Shown one piece after another: positions 1-7,988 of a DNA stretch of 64,000 bases. Position 1 is the stretch's first letter; the number at the start of each line of letters is the position of its first letter. Source of the stretch: Nitrosomonadales bacterium (GTDB lineage Bacteria; Pseudomonadota; Gammaproteobacteria; Burkholderiales; Gallionellaceae); the NCBI GenBank assembly GCA_016235045.1, contig JACRME010000008.1, forward strand, positions 310,001-374,000, given 5' to 3'. The translations under genes were made by a program, and so were the position numbers. The notes beneath the pieces are model-generated. The model ran no database searches and was not told where the DNA came from. It was given only the letters and a program-made list of their open reading frames with translations.

Positions 1-1
1 C

Positions 2-484
2 GATGCCATCGAAGCCCTGTTCGCCGTGGCTTACACGCTCAAGTTCATGGTCAAGAAAGGCGCGCTGGCGGTCGACTACGGCGTGATGCCGCTGGAAGGA
101 TTGTGGTGGGCGGAAGATATGAGCAAGTTTTCCACCGCGGACAAGAGCAACTGGCTGTGGACGGCCATGATCGCGCAGCCGCCTCTCATCACGCAGGCCA
201 TGGTGGATACGGCAATTGCCGAGGTGCGCAAGAAGAAGAACCCCGCGTCCCTGTCCAAATTGCGTTTCGAAGCCTGCACCGAAGGAAGTTGTGCTCAACT
301 CATGCATATCGGCCCGTTCAGTGAAGAAGGTCCCAGTATCGAAAGGTTGCATCGTTTCATCGAATCCGGCGGTCGCAAACTGCGCGGCAAACATCACGAA
401 ATCTATCTGAGCGACATTCGCAAGGCCGATCCGTCGAAGTGGAAAACCGTCATCCGCCAACCGATGTCCCCAAACCATTCTTGA
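2..484 (+). CDS. GyrI-like small-molecule-binding domain protein (5' partial)
   Basis: The reading frame is open to the left edge of the window, so the start lies outside; the visible part is about 160 residues. It matches the GyrI-like/AraC-effector-binding family: an aromatic LEGLWWAED segment, SKLRFE, and an LMHIGPFSEEG-type segment followed by a conserved HEIYLSD stretch near the C-terminus. Members of this fold bind small hydrophobic or cationic ligands; no DNA-binding domain is seen in the visible part, so it is probably a stand-alone ligand-binding protein. It is followed 12 bases later by a VOC-family gene with a good ribosome binding site. The exact ligand cannot be inferred. Confidence 0.85.
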   Translation, partial: DAIEALFAVAYTLKFMVKKGALAVDYGVMPLEGLWWAEDMSKFSTADKSNWLWTAMIAQPPLITQAMVDTAIAEVRKKKNPASLSKLRFEACTEGSCAQLMHIGPFSEEGPSIERLHRFIESGGRKLRGKHHEIYLSDIRKADPSKWKTVIRQPMSPNHS

Positions 485-496
485 AGGAGAAATGTC

Positions 497-964
497 ATGA
501 GTACAATCAATGCCATCCCCAGCGGCTTTCACGCCATCACTCCTTATCTCTCGGTCAAGGATGCGCAGGCGGCCATCCAGTTTTATCAGCGCATATTTGG
601 CGCAAAGGTGATCGGGCGCATTTCCATGCCGGATGGCAGCGTGGGGCATGCCGAATTGCAGGTCGGCGATTCCAGGATCATGCTGGCGGAAGAAATGCCG
701 GCATGGGGCAACCAAAGTCCGTCCACCCTGGGCGGGACGTCGGTCGGTATCGCCTTGTATGTAAGCGATGTGGATGCGATTTTCCGGCGGGCGCTCGAAG
801 CCGGTGCAAAACAGGTCGAAGCAGTGAAAGACCAATTCTACGGAGACCGTTCGGGAACGCTGCTCGACCCGTTCGGACACAAGTGGCACATCCTCACGCA
901 CATCGAGGATGTGCCGTTCCAGGAAATGCAGAAGCGGTGTGATGCGATGTTTGCCGCAAAGTGA
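497..964 (+). CDS. VOC family (glyoxalase/bleomycin-resistance-like, PhnB type) protein
   Basis: 155 residues, a typical single-chain PhnB/YdcG-like member of the vicinal oxygen chelate superfamily. It opens with ITPYLSVKDAQAAIQFYQ and has the second beta-alpha-beta-beta-beta unit around residues 75-140, ending in the DPFGHKWHI motif normal for this group. The start is chosen because GAAGGAG lies 6 bases before the ATG. VOC proteins bind a metal and act on small electrophiles or antibiotics; the substrate here is unknown. It sits just downstream of the GyrI-like gene, probably in one transcript, and converges on the methyltransferase gene on the other strand. Confidence 0.85.
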   Translation: MSTINAIPSGFHAITPYLSVKDAQAAIQFYQRIFGAKVIGRISMPDGSVGHAELQVGDSRIMLAEEMPAWGNQSPSTLGGTSVGIALYVSDVDAIFRRALEAGAKQVEAVKDQFYGDRSGTLLDPFGHKWHILTHIEDVPFQEMQKRCDAMFAAK

Positions 965-977
965 GGGATGTAAATCC

Positions 978-1934
978 TTAACCGAGTGCCTTGGAGGTCG
1001 GAGGCTTGCGCCGGAACACATACACAACCGATTCCAGTTCCGGCGGCAATACCAACGCACTCAGCGCGTTATCCTCTACCAGATCGAAAGCGGATTGCCG
1101 CGTGTATTCCTTCCAGTTGCCGAAGGCGAACTGGTGGCGGCTGCCGATGACGATATACAACTGCACGCCGGGTGTATTGAACACATCGCGCTCAAACTCG
1201 TTCTGCGCCGGGGGCCAGGAACAGATGACCACCTCCGGCGCATATTTCTTCAACGCCTCGCGCGCATCCAGCTTGAGCACCCAATCTGGGTACGCCACCG
1301 CATTTCCCCAGCCGTGATTATCGGTGGCGGTGAGCTGCACGCCCTGCCCTTTCAGGAAGCGCGCCAGCGTGCCGTCGCCCGCGCCGATCTCCAGGCAACG
1401 CCTGCCCGCGATCATCGCGGCCAGCGCTTCGATCAAAGGGCGCGAATAGAAGCAGAAAATGCCTTTGGGCTGCACCAGCGGCATCAGCCGCTTTTTCTGC
1501 CACACCAGCGGCCAGAACAAACGGAACCAGAACAGCGAAACCGGCTTGCGTTCCAACCCTCTGGCAAACAGCAGGCGCTGCGCCACGAAGCCGTTGAAAA
1601 GATTGAACCGCAGCTTGCCGTCCTTCACGCCCGTGTCGGCAGCCAGCACCGACAGGCAAAGTTTTTTGACCGACTCGTGCGCCATGCGACTGCGCACGAA
1701 TTGCGACAGTGCCGCTTCCTGGTGTTGCTGCCGATTCCCGGAAGCCTGCTTCACCGGAGGTTTGGAGATGCGCTCCAGATAGGCTTTCAACTCCTCCGCC
1801 ACCCCGCGCTCGACAATGGCCGAAATATCCTGCTGCACCGCAGCCCAATCATCCGGAAATTTTGCGCACAACTCGTCCATGGCAGGATTCGTTTTCAGCC
1901 ATTCCAGCGTTTTTGCGTGTGCGTCCCGATTCAT
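978..1934 (-). CDS. class I SAM-dependent methyltransferase-like protein
   Basis: 318 residues. Residues near 190-205 form a class I methyltransferase motif I (CLEIGAGDGTLARFL) followed by a TATDNHGWG segment in the motif II position. The first 150 residues are helical and charged, with a KQASGNRQQ linker, and do not match a domain I recognise. The C-terminal part (VVICSWPPAQNEF and later beta strands) fits the rest of a Rossmann fold. The substrate is unknown. The gene is convergent with the VOC gene and lies just downstream of the hemerythrin-GGDEF gene on the same strand, with 26 bases between them. No clear Shine-Dalgarno sequence precedes the ATG. Confidence 0.75.
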   Translation of the reverse strand: MNRDAHAKTLEWLKTNPAMDELCAKFPDDWAAVQQDISAIVERGVAEELKAYLERISKPPVKQASGNRQQHQEAALSQFVRSRMAHESVKKLCLSVLAADTGVKDGKLRFNLFNGFVAQRLLFARGLERKPVSLFWFRLFWPLVWQKKRLMPLVQPKGIFCFYSRPLIEALAAMIAGRRCLEIGAGDGTLARFLKGQGVQLTATDNHGWGNAVAYPDWVLKLDAREALKKYAPEVVICSWPPAQNEFERDVFNTPGVQLYIVIGSRHQFAFGNWKEYTRQSAFDLVEDNALSALVLPPELESVVYVFRRKPPTSKALG

Positions 1935-1960
1935 GAAAATTCGTTGAAATACTTCGCGGC

Positions 1961-3421
1961 TTATTTATAGAAGTGGTAACGCGATTTGCCTTCCCGTTTT
2001 GCCGTCAGCATCGCCTCATCGGCATGGGTCAGCAATTGTTCCGGCGTGCCATGATCGCGCGGATAGAAAGTGACCCCCATGCTGGCACTGACTTCAACCT
2101 GCTTGCCGTGAATCGACATCGGCTGGGCGACATCTTTCAGCAGTCGGGTCAGCAATTGCACGGCGCCATCTTCGTTCTCCAGATCGCCCAGCAGCAACAC
2201 GAATTCGTCGCCGCCCAGGCGTACCACCGTATCCTCGCCGCGCAGCAGCTTGCTCAAGCGTCCGGCAACGATGCGCAGCACGTCGTCGCCCGCATCGTGT
2301 CCGAGCGTGTCATTGATCTGCTTGAAGCCATCCAGATCGAGGTAGCAAACCGCCAGCACCCGGCTTCCCCGATTGCTGCGCGTAACCGCCTGCGCAAGCC
2401 TGTCCTGCAACAACCGGCGATTGGGCAATCCGGTCAGCGCATCGTGATTCGCCTCCACCTCCAGCGTCTGCTGACGTTTCACCAGATGCGTGATGGACGA
2501 CACCACGCCGACGTAATGGGTGATGACTCCCTGATTATCCTTGATCGAGGAGAGCGCCAGCCAGGCCCCTTCTATTTCCCCGCTGGCGTCGCGCCCCACG
2601 GTTTCGCCCGCCCAGTGGCCGCTTTCGGTTGCGGCCTTCCATATTTCATCGGATTTGTCCTCGCTGAACAGTCCCGGTTTCAGTTGCCGGATATCCTTCC
2701 CGATGGCCTGCTCGTGTTTCAGTTGCACGTCGAGACAGAATGAAGGATTGGTATCGATGACCATCCCGTTTTCGTCGGTGATAAAAATCGCTTCCAGCGT
2801 GCTGTCGATCACTTTTCTGGACAGGCGCAATCTTTCTTCTGCCCGCTGGCGTTCCGCGACCTCGCGCATGAGTTGCAGAGTGCGCGTGGACAAGGTGTCA
2901 TACATGCTGAGAATCGTTTCGATCAGCACGCGCAAGGCACCGCTCATTTCCGTGCTCGCCTTTTCCTTGGCCTCGGTCAGCGTCAGTCCCTTTTGAACGG
3001 AAAGAACGATCTTCGCCAGGTGTTTGTCGGCCTCGAGAATGTGGAAAGCCAGCCAATGCGTCAGGAATATGACGATCTCCTCGACAACCTGCTCGGTGAC
3101 CAGGGAATCCTGCTTGCCCCTGATGTGAAGCACTTCAGTCACAAAACTCTGATGCGTTTTGGCATGCCCGGTCAATAGTTCGTCAGCGGAGAGGTACTTT
3201 CTCCACACACCCTCTTCGGTCTTGAAGTGATACTGGGCATAGTCGGCCAACTCGTCGAAAATCGAGTTCAGTTCGGGCTTGTCATCGCCGAAAGCCAGAT
3301 GGCTGGCCAGTTTGTTCAGCAACGCGACCAGCTTGCGATGCTGGTCGTCAATGACAGAAATTCCTGTCTGGAAATTTTCATTCCAGGGAAAGATGTCGGC
3401 AGGAGCGATTCTGATATCCAT
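1961..3421 (-). CDS. bacteriohemerythrin-PAS-GGDEF diguanylate cyclase
   Basis: 486 residues, no membrane segment. Residues about 10-150 form a complete hemerythrin domain: VIDDQHRKL, YHFKTEE, HAKTH and HILEADKH supply the expected diiron ligands. A helical linker leads to a PAS domain (about 195-320, DENGMVIDTNPSF) and a GGDEF domain (about 325-485) with an intact RLGGDEFVLL active site. An RGED inhibitory site lies five residues before GGDEF, so product feedback is likely. The family makes c-di-GMP from two GTP; the diiron domain suggests control by oxygen or redox state, which is inference. A second protein with the reverse domain order is encoded at 31015-33372. Confidence 0.93.
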   Translation of the reverse strand: MDIRIAPADIFPWNENFQTGISVIDDQHRKLVALLNKLASHLAFGDDKPELNSIFDELADYAQYHFKTEEGVWRKYLSADELLTGHAKTHQSFVTEVLHIRGKQDSLVTEQVVEEIVIFLTHWLAFHILEADKHLAKIVLSVQKGLTLTEAKEKASTEMSGALRVLIETILSMYDTLSTRTLQLMREVAERQRAEERLRLSRKVIDSTLEAIFITDENGMVIDTNPSFCLDVQLKHEQAIGKDIRQLKPGLFSEDKSDEIWKAATESGHWAGETVGRDASGEIEGAWLALSSIKDNQGVITHYVGVVSSITHLVKRQQTLEVEANHDALTGLPNRRLLQDRLAQAVTRSNRGSRVLAVCYLDLDGFKQINDTLGHDAGDDVLRIVAGRLSKLLRGEDTVVRLGGDEFVLLLGDLENEDGAVQLLTRLLKDVAQPMSIHGKQVEVSASMGVTFYPRDHGTPEQLLTHADEAMLTAKREGKSRYHFYK

Positions 3422-3490
3422 TTGTTCAATACCCGCGGAAAATGCAATTCGTGTTTCATTGTCCTACAACCAGGTTGGAAACCTAAGGAC

Positions 3491-3534
3491 TTTCAATCCG
3501 GCCATACCCTTTGTATGGTTAATGTTTCCGCACG
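3491..3534. repeat. Short dispersed element with a CCATAC/GTATGG inverted repeat (copy 1)
   Basis: This lies in the 362-base gap between the divergent GGDEF and sulfatase genes. It contains a perfect inverted repeat at 3502-3518 (CCATAC, 5-base spacer, GTATGG). About 44 bases here closely match 5750-5794 ahead of merR. Both copies are followed within 100 bases by TTGAAGTATT (3546-3555 and 5846-5855). The inverted repeat could be an operator or a hairpin. I see no gene in 3422-3783. Confidence 0.5.
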
Positions 3535-3783
3535 CATGCGACTGCATTGAAGTATTTTCGCACTGCCCGCAAAATACCTTTCCTGCGAGACTAGCTCAAG
3601 GGGAAAAGCTGAGGATCGGCATCTTGAGGATAAGCCTCCAAAGTTGCCGGCCAAGCTGGCTTGGGATGCATAATTTTGATTGGGAAAAAGCAAGTATTAC
3701 GTTCATTGCCAGGCAGTAGTGACTAGAGTCAAAGCAATTCCGCTCCGAATATTTTGCCTTTAATTCTATCGATAGGTGACGCC

Positions 3784-5547
3784 ATGATGAACTGGAATGG
3801 TCTCCATCTGCTTGTGTTGCTGTTTCTGGTTGCATGTGGCGGAGGTTCAGACTCGCCACCGCTTCCGCCACTTGTCCAAACAAATTTCGCCGACAGCCTG
3901 ACTGTCAACCAAGGCGGTTATGTCGATATTCCCTTGCACAACAGTGCCCCAGGCGATGTGGTGACCCCCTACTCTGTGCCGGTCAACGGCACCCTGACGG
4001 TGGCGGCCGATGCCCGTTCGATACGGTATCAGTCCAATGGCACGGGGGTGGGCGAGGAGATATTCACACTGACAGTACAGCGCCAGCAGGTGACTGTTGA
4101 AGTGCACGATGTGATGATTTTGGTGCGGCGCACCGATGCCCGCCCGAATTTCCTGTTCGTGCTGACCGATGACCAGAATGTCGGCATGGAGCAGGCGTTG
4201 CCGTGGACTACGGTCAATGTTCGCGATCAGGGTATCGATTTCAGGAATTCCTTTGTGCCCTTGAGCATGTGCTGTCCGTCGCGAGCTTCAATCCTGAGCG
4301 GGAAGTATCCGCATAATCATGGCGTCCATACCAACGTGACGTCGGGCTGGGGAGGAGCGCCCGCATTCAAGCTGAACGGCAGCGAGCAGCAGACAATAGC
4401 TGTCTGGTTAAGCCAGGCGGGTTATTCCACTGCACTGTTCGGTAAGTACATGAACCAGTATCCAGAATACGCGCCAAGACAGACCGCACCATACAATTCG
4501 TCTGCATTGGTTCCGCCTGGGTGGAGCGAATGGTATGGGGCCATTGATCTTCTTCCGGGCGGGGAGAATCCTTACTCACAGTTCAAATATGGGTTGATCG
4601 AGAACGGCGTTGAGGTTCGATACGGCTCACAAACAGCCGATTATCTGGGAGACGTTGTGACAACCAAGGCGGAATCGTTCATTGCCCGGGCAATCAACAG
4701 CCAGAAGCCGTTCTTTGCCTATGTGGCATACATCAGTCCGCACGGCCCGGCGACCCCAGCTCCCCGCCATGCCGGAAGTTTTCTCGGGCATTCATTTGTT
4801 GCTGGCCCCGCATTCAACGAGACGGACCTTACCGACAAGCCGCAGTGGGTCAATCTGAATCCACTCCTGACACCATCGGCGATCCAGGCCATCGCGACCT
4901 TGCGCGAGAAGCGTCACGAATCGTTGTTATCGGTAGACGAAGGTATCCAGCGGCTGGTTGGCCTGCTGCAACAAACGGGCGAATTGTCGCGGACTTACAT
5001 CGTATTCACCTCTGATAACGGATGGCATATGGGTGAGCATCAATTGCCACCGAACAAGGGCACAGCCTATGAGGAGGATATTCGCGTCCCGTTGTGGATT
5101 CGGGGGCCCGGCATTCCTGCAGGCAAAGTGAATAACGATCTTGTGGTCAATATCGACTTGGCACCAACCTTCAATGAACTGGCCGGCAACGCTCCACAGG
5201 CGACAGTCGACGGGCGTTCGCTGGTACCCCTGCTCAATGGCACCGCACCGCCCGATTGGCGCAAGCGATTCCTGGTCGAACACTATACGAACGTACCGAA
5301 CTTCACTCCTGTCCCGCAGCCCGATCCAGGATGGTTCGAGTATTTTGCCGTTCGCGACCAAAGCCAAATCTTCGTGCAATACACGTATGGCGATCAGGAG
5401 TACTACGATCTAACCCTCGATCCTTATCAAATGACCAATACAATTGCAGCGGTCAATCCACTTGTAGTGCAAGATATGCAAAGTCGTTTACCGGCGCTCA
5501 AGGCATGCGCCGGGGCAACCTGTCGCACCGAGGAATCGCGGCCATAA
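3784..5547 (+). CDS. lipoprotein sulfatase (formylglycine-dependent)
   Basis: 587 residues. The N-terminus carries a lipoprotein signal with lipobox LVAC, so the protein is exported and lipid-anchored at Cys18. Residues about 25-110 look like a beta-rich, cadherin/Ig-like module. The sulfatase domain begins at about 118 (RPNFLFVLTDDQN) and has the C-x-P-S-R signature (CCPSRASILSGK; the modifiable Cys is near residue 163), which must be converted to formylglycine. TSDNGWHMGEHQ gives later metal-binding residues. The start follows from AGGTG 5 bases upstream; an ATG three bases on is equally possible, and an upstream TTG (3754) would bury the signal peptide. The substrate is unknown, and no maturase or second sulfatase is in the window. 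Confidence 0.88.
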   Translation: MMNWNGLHLLVLLFLVACGGGSDSPPLPPLVQTNFADSLTVNQGGYVDIPLHNSAPGDVVTPYSVPVNGTLTVAADARSIRYQSNGTGVGEEIFTLTVQRQQVTVEVHDVMILVRRTDARPNFLFVLTDDQNVGMEQALPWTTVNVRDQGIDFRNSFVPLSMCCPSRASILSGKYPHNHGVHTNVTSGWGGAPAFKLNGSEQQTIAVWLSQAGYSTALFGKYMNQYPEYAPRQTAPYNSSALVPPGWSEWYGAIDLLPGGENPYSQFKYGLIENGVEVRYGSQTADYLGDVVTTKAESFIARAINSQKPFFAYVAYISPHGPATPAPRHAGSFLGHSFVAGPAFNETDLTDKPQWVNLNPLLTPSAIQAIATLREKRHESLLSVDEGIQRLVGLLQQTGELSRTYIVFTSDNGWHMGEHQLPPNKGTAYEEDIRVPLWIRGPGIPAGKVNNDLVVNIDLAPTFNELAGNAPQATVDGRSLVPLLNGTAPPDWRKRFLVEHYTNVPNFTPVPQPDPGWFEYFAVRDQSQIFVQYTYGDQEYYDLTLDPYQMTNTIAAVNPLVVQDMQSRLPALKACAGATCRTEESRP

Positions 5548-5669
5548 TAAGTGGGAACATGTCACTGCAACTGCACGTTCTACTGGCCTATCTCCCAAAG
5601 CATGAAGTGCAGTTTTGGAGGGGGCACGTATTTTGTCACCGCAAGAGGGAGGCCGATGGTTCCCAACGC

Positions 5670-5750
5670 CTGCGCCGCTACCCATTCGCGCTGCCCACGC
5701 TGCAAGACGGTAACCGCGTGGGCACAGAAGCGTGCCCACCCTGCCCGGCT
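5670..5750. repeat. 81-bp direct repeat, copy 1
   Basis: Matches 6690-6770 at 77 of 81 positions in the same orientation, 1020 bases apart, with merR and the CMD-family gene between the copies. It contains a perfect 8-bp inverted repeat (GTGGGCAC, 6-base loop, GTGCCCAC). The gap 5548-5867 holds this repeat, the 5750-5794 element and the merR promoter, and no gene that I can support. Confidence 0.85.
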
Positions 5751-5794
5751 TTCAATCCAGCCAATACCCTTGTATGGTCATTGCTTCCGCGCAC
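5750..5794. repeat. Short dispersed element (copy 2)
   Basis: About 44 bases closely matching 3491-3534, including the CCAATAC/GTATGG imperfect inverted repeat. It directly abuts the end of the 81-bp repeat and lies some 35 bases before the merR promoter. Confidence 0.5.
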
Positions 5795-5829
5795 AAGGGC
5801 CGGACAGGGATATGACTCACCCCAGGTTC

Positions 5830-5860
5830 TTGACTTAGAGTCAACTTGAAGTATTAGCAT
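5830..5860 (+). promoter_or_regulatory. MerR-type promoter with operator dyad in an elongated spacer
   Basis: A -35 box TTGACT (5830-5835) is followed 19 bases later by TAGCAT (5855-5860); TATTAG (5852-5857) is an alternative -10 at 16 bases. An imperfect dyad, CTTAGAGT (5834-5841) and ACTTGAAG (5844-5851), fills the spacer. This is the arrangement MerR-family activators use, binding between -35 and -10. The GTG start is only 7 bases beyond the -10, so the mRNA is probably leaderless or nearly so. Confidence 0.65.
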
Positions 5861-5867
5861 TCTAACC

Positions 5868-6260
5868 GTGACCAATCATTTCATTTCCATCGGCGAGCTT
5901 GCGCGCCTGACCGGGCTTTCCACCCACACGCTGCGTTTCTACGAAGCGGCGGGTGTGCTCAAACCCATCGGGCGCGCGGCAAACGGACATCGCCGCTATC
6001 AACCCAATGATGTGCTCTGGCTTGAATTCGTGCTGAAGCTGAAAGTGACCGGCATGCCGCTCGCCGAGATCAAGCAGTATGCGCAACTGCGCGCGCAAGG
6101 GGAAATAACTGCAACAGCGCGAATGGCGATGCTCCAGTTCCATCGCCAGCGATTGGCCGCAAAAATTGCCGAACTGGCTGAATGCGCCAGCGCTCTGGAC
6201 GACAAGATAGGAATCTATCGAAAGATGATCGCCAAGGCGCCGCCAAAAAGGAACAGGTGA
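5868..6260 (+). CDS. MerR family transcriptional regulator
   Basis: 130 residues. The N-terminal winged helix-turn-helix is standard (ISIGELARLTGLSTHTLRFYEAAG, then a GHRRY wing), followed by a C-terminal dimerisation helix (about 75-125). No cysteine cluster typical of metal-sensing MerR proteins is visible, so it is more like the redox/carbonyl or unknown-ligand branch. It starts with GTG and lacks a leader. The promoter just upstream has a dyad within the spacer, so autoregulation and control of the next gene (5 bases downstream) are likely. Confidence 0.92.
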   Translation: MTNHFISIGELARLTGLSTHTLRFYEAAGVLKPIGRAANGHRRYQPNDVLWLEFVLKLKVTGMPLAEIKQYAQLRAQGEITATARMAMLQFHRQRLAAKIAELAECASALDDKIGIYRKMIAKAPPKRNR

Positions 6261-6264
6261 CAGT

Positions 6265-6675
6265 ATGAGCCCGACACAACAGCAACCCGGGACCAATGCC
6301 CGCTTCGAGCGCGGCTGGGAGAAGCTACGCGAGATCGACGGCATGGCCGGCGAGCGCGTCATCGCCTCGCTTGCCGACATCGCGCCCGACTTTGCCCGCT
6401 ACCTGATCGAGTTCCCCTTCGGCGACATCTACTCGCGCCCCCAACTGGATCTCAAGTCGCGCGAGATTGGCGTGGTCGCTGCGCTGACCGCCATGGGCAA
6501 CGCCACACCGCAACTCAAGGTGCATATCCACGGTGCGCTCAATGTCGGCTGCAGCCGCGAAGAAGTCGTGGAAATTATCATGCAGATGGCCGTCTACGCC
6601 GGATTCCCCGCTGCACTCAACGGACTATTTGCTGCGAAGGATGTTTTTGCGGAACGCGATCTGGCGGAAGCCTGA
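6265..6675 (+). CDS. carboxymuconolactone decarboxylase (CMD/AhpD) family protein
   Basis: 136 residues, the usual size for PcaC-like CMD proteins. Conserved features include LDLKSREIGVVAALTAMG, LKVHIHGALNVGCSREEV and the terminal VYAGFPAALNG motif. The AhpD redox CxxC pair is absent, so a peroxidase-type thiol role is unlikely. AGGTGA lies 6 bases before the ATG, and the gene follows merR by 5 bases, so both belong to one operon. Together they look like a small inducible cassette for an aldehyde- or lactone-like compound, but the substrate is unknown. Confidence 0.88.
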   Translation: MSPTQQQPGTNARFERGWEKLREIDGMAGERVIASLADIAPDFARYLIEFPFGDIYSRPQLDLKSREIGVVAALTAMGNATPQLKVHIHGALNVGCSREEVVEIIMQMAVYAGFPAALNGLFAAKDVFAERDLAEA

Positions 6676-6689
6676 TGCTCGTTCTCGGG

Positions 6690-6770
6690 CTGCGCCGCTA
6701 CCCATTCGCGCTTCCCACGCTGCAAGGCGGTAACCGCGTGGGCACAGAAGCGTGTCCACCCTACCCGGCT
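6690..6770. repeat. 81-bp direct repeat, copy 2
   Basis: Second copy of the 5670-5750 element, with four substitutions. One of them breaks the inner stem (GTGTCCAC against GTGCCCAC). It begins 14 bases after the CMD-family stop codon, so the two copies bracket the merR cassette closely. Confidence 0.85.
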
Positions 6771-7258
6771 GCCATCAGATCGCCAACAGGATTCTCGCTG
6801 CCACTGGCGACAAAGGAAAACCGCCAATTACTGTGGCGGGCGCGCGCGGTTACAGGATTTCGCGGTTTGTCTACGGAGAGTATGGCACGCCTTCCCAATG
6901 GGCGGAGCTCCGAGTCGAGTGCAAGATGCGAACCGCTCAACCTGTCGACGCTCACGCCGACCTTCTTGCATTAACGGACGAAGGCGGCTCACGTGGCAAG
7001 ATGATGCCTGTCCTCCAGAAGGAGCAAAACTTCCTAAGGGGACGAATCGCTGAGATCGGCTTTCGTGCGACGAACAGGAGCTTGACGGCCATCGATGTGG
7101 CGACGCAGGTGAATCTCGAAGTCAACGCATCGCTAAATCGCCTCGCGAGCGAACTTGGCGCAAGCGAGTTTGAACGCCTATTCGACTGGCCGGCCGATGA
7201 AGAAATAGTTCTCGTGAATCCCGACATTGCTGGAAAAGTGCCGTACAGCAGTCGTTAG
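6752..7258 (+). CDS. uncertain open frame, possible unknown protein or gene remnant
   Basis: An open frame of 168 codons beginning with GTG inside the second 81-bp repeat. I do not recognise the product: it is charged, without signal peptide or membrane segments, and the second half (about 70-160) reads like a globular helical protein. The apparent start lies in a repeated element and no Shine-Dalgarno sequence is seen. The true N-terminus may therefore be missing and this may be the 3' remnant of a gene cut by the repeat. The other strand has no better candidate here. Confidence 0.3.
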   Translation: MSTLPGCHQIANRILAATGDKGKPPITVAGARGYRISRFVYGEYGTPSQWAELRVECKMRTAQPVDAHADLLALTDEGGSRGKMMPVLQKEQNFLRGRIAEIGFRATNRSLTAIDVATQVNLEVNASLNRLASELGASEFERLFDWPADEEIVLVNPDIAGKVPYSSR

Positions 7259-7370
7259 CGCATCGACCACAGGCCGAGAACCAACGCTTCCAGTTACTTC
7301 AACTGAATGCCATCTCGGGGTTGAGAACATATTTCCAAATTCGGAAATCGGAATACCCCCCCCAAACCTC

Positions 7371-7916
7371 TCACCCCCGCACCGGCTCCAACGTCGCATC
7401 CAGATTCAGATCGTCGCAATAGTCGAGAAAATCGCCGCGCAGCGTGGGGATGTGCACGTTGGAGCGGATGCCGACGGTCATCACCATGGTAAGCATGGCC
7501 GCGCCGGTGTGGGGTGCGGCGTAGGTGCTGGTCTGCTACTCTTCGATGTTGATGCCCTGGCGCGCGAAGAAGGCGGCCAGCTTGTTCACGATGCCGGGCT
7601 GGTCCAGCGTGGTGAGTTCGACGCTGTAGGGAGCCGAGGTCAGTTTCTTTTCCTGCTTGCGGGTGCGTTTGCAGTGGATGGCGAGGCCGATCTGGTCGGC
7701 GAATGCGGGCAGTTGCGTTTCGAGTTTTGACAGGGCATGCCAGGGGCCGGTGAGCAGCATGAACTGGACGAATTCGCCGCCCAGCACGGCCATGCGGCTC
7801 TCTTCGATGTTGCAGCCGCTGTCGGCGATCTTGCCGGTCAGACGCTCGACCAGGCCGACGCGGTCTTCGCCGGTGGCGGTAATGGCGAGGCAGTTGTTCT
7901 CTGTTTCTGTGTTCAT
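7371..7916 (-). pseudogene. GcvR-like double ACT-domain regulator gene with an in-frame stop
   Basis: The first 126 codons encode an ACT domain (GEDRVGLVERLTGKIADSGCNIEESRM) and the start of a second (TLDQPGIVNKLAAFFARQGINIEE). A TAG stop then appears at 7536-7538. The same frame continues without further interruption for 54 codons to a TGA at 7371-7373, encoding QTSTYAAPHTGAAM... LRGDFLDYCDDLNLDATLEPV, the expected end of GcvR-like proteins. Relatives I recall have leucine at the stop position, one base from TAG (TTG to TAG). Either the gene is newly inactivated, the stop is read through, or it is a sequencing error. GcvR-type proteins tune glycine-cleavage control. Confidence 0.8.
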
Positions 7917-7988
7917 GGGTGCGGATTCGGACGGGTTGATGATGGCTGCATTGTAGTGGCTCCGCGCAATATCCGGGAGATGGAGCCG

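Noticed and set aside
3560-3720. Possible c-di-GMP riboswitch in the gap next to the hemerythrin-GGDEF gene
   Set aside because: No GEMM-type conserved core is visible; only scattered purine runs.
3754-3783. Sulfatase start at TTG 3754
   Set aside because: It precedes the AGGTG ribosome site and would add ten residues before the lipoprotein signal.
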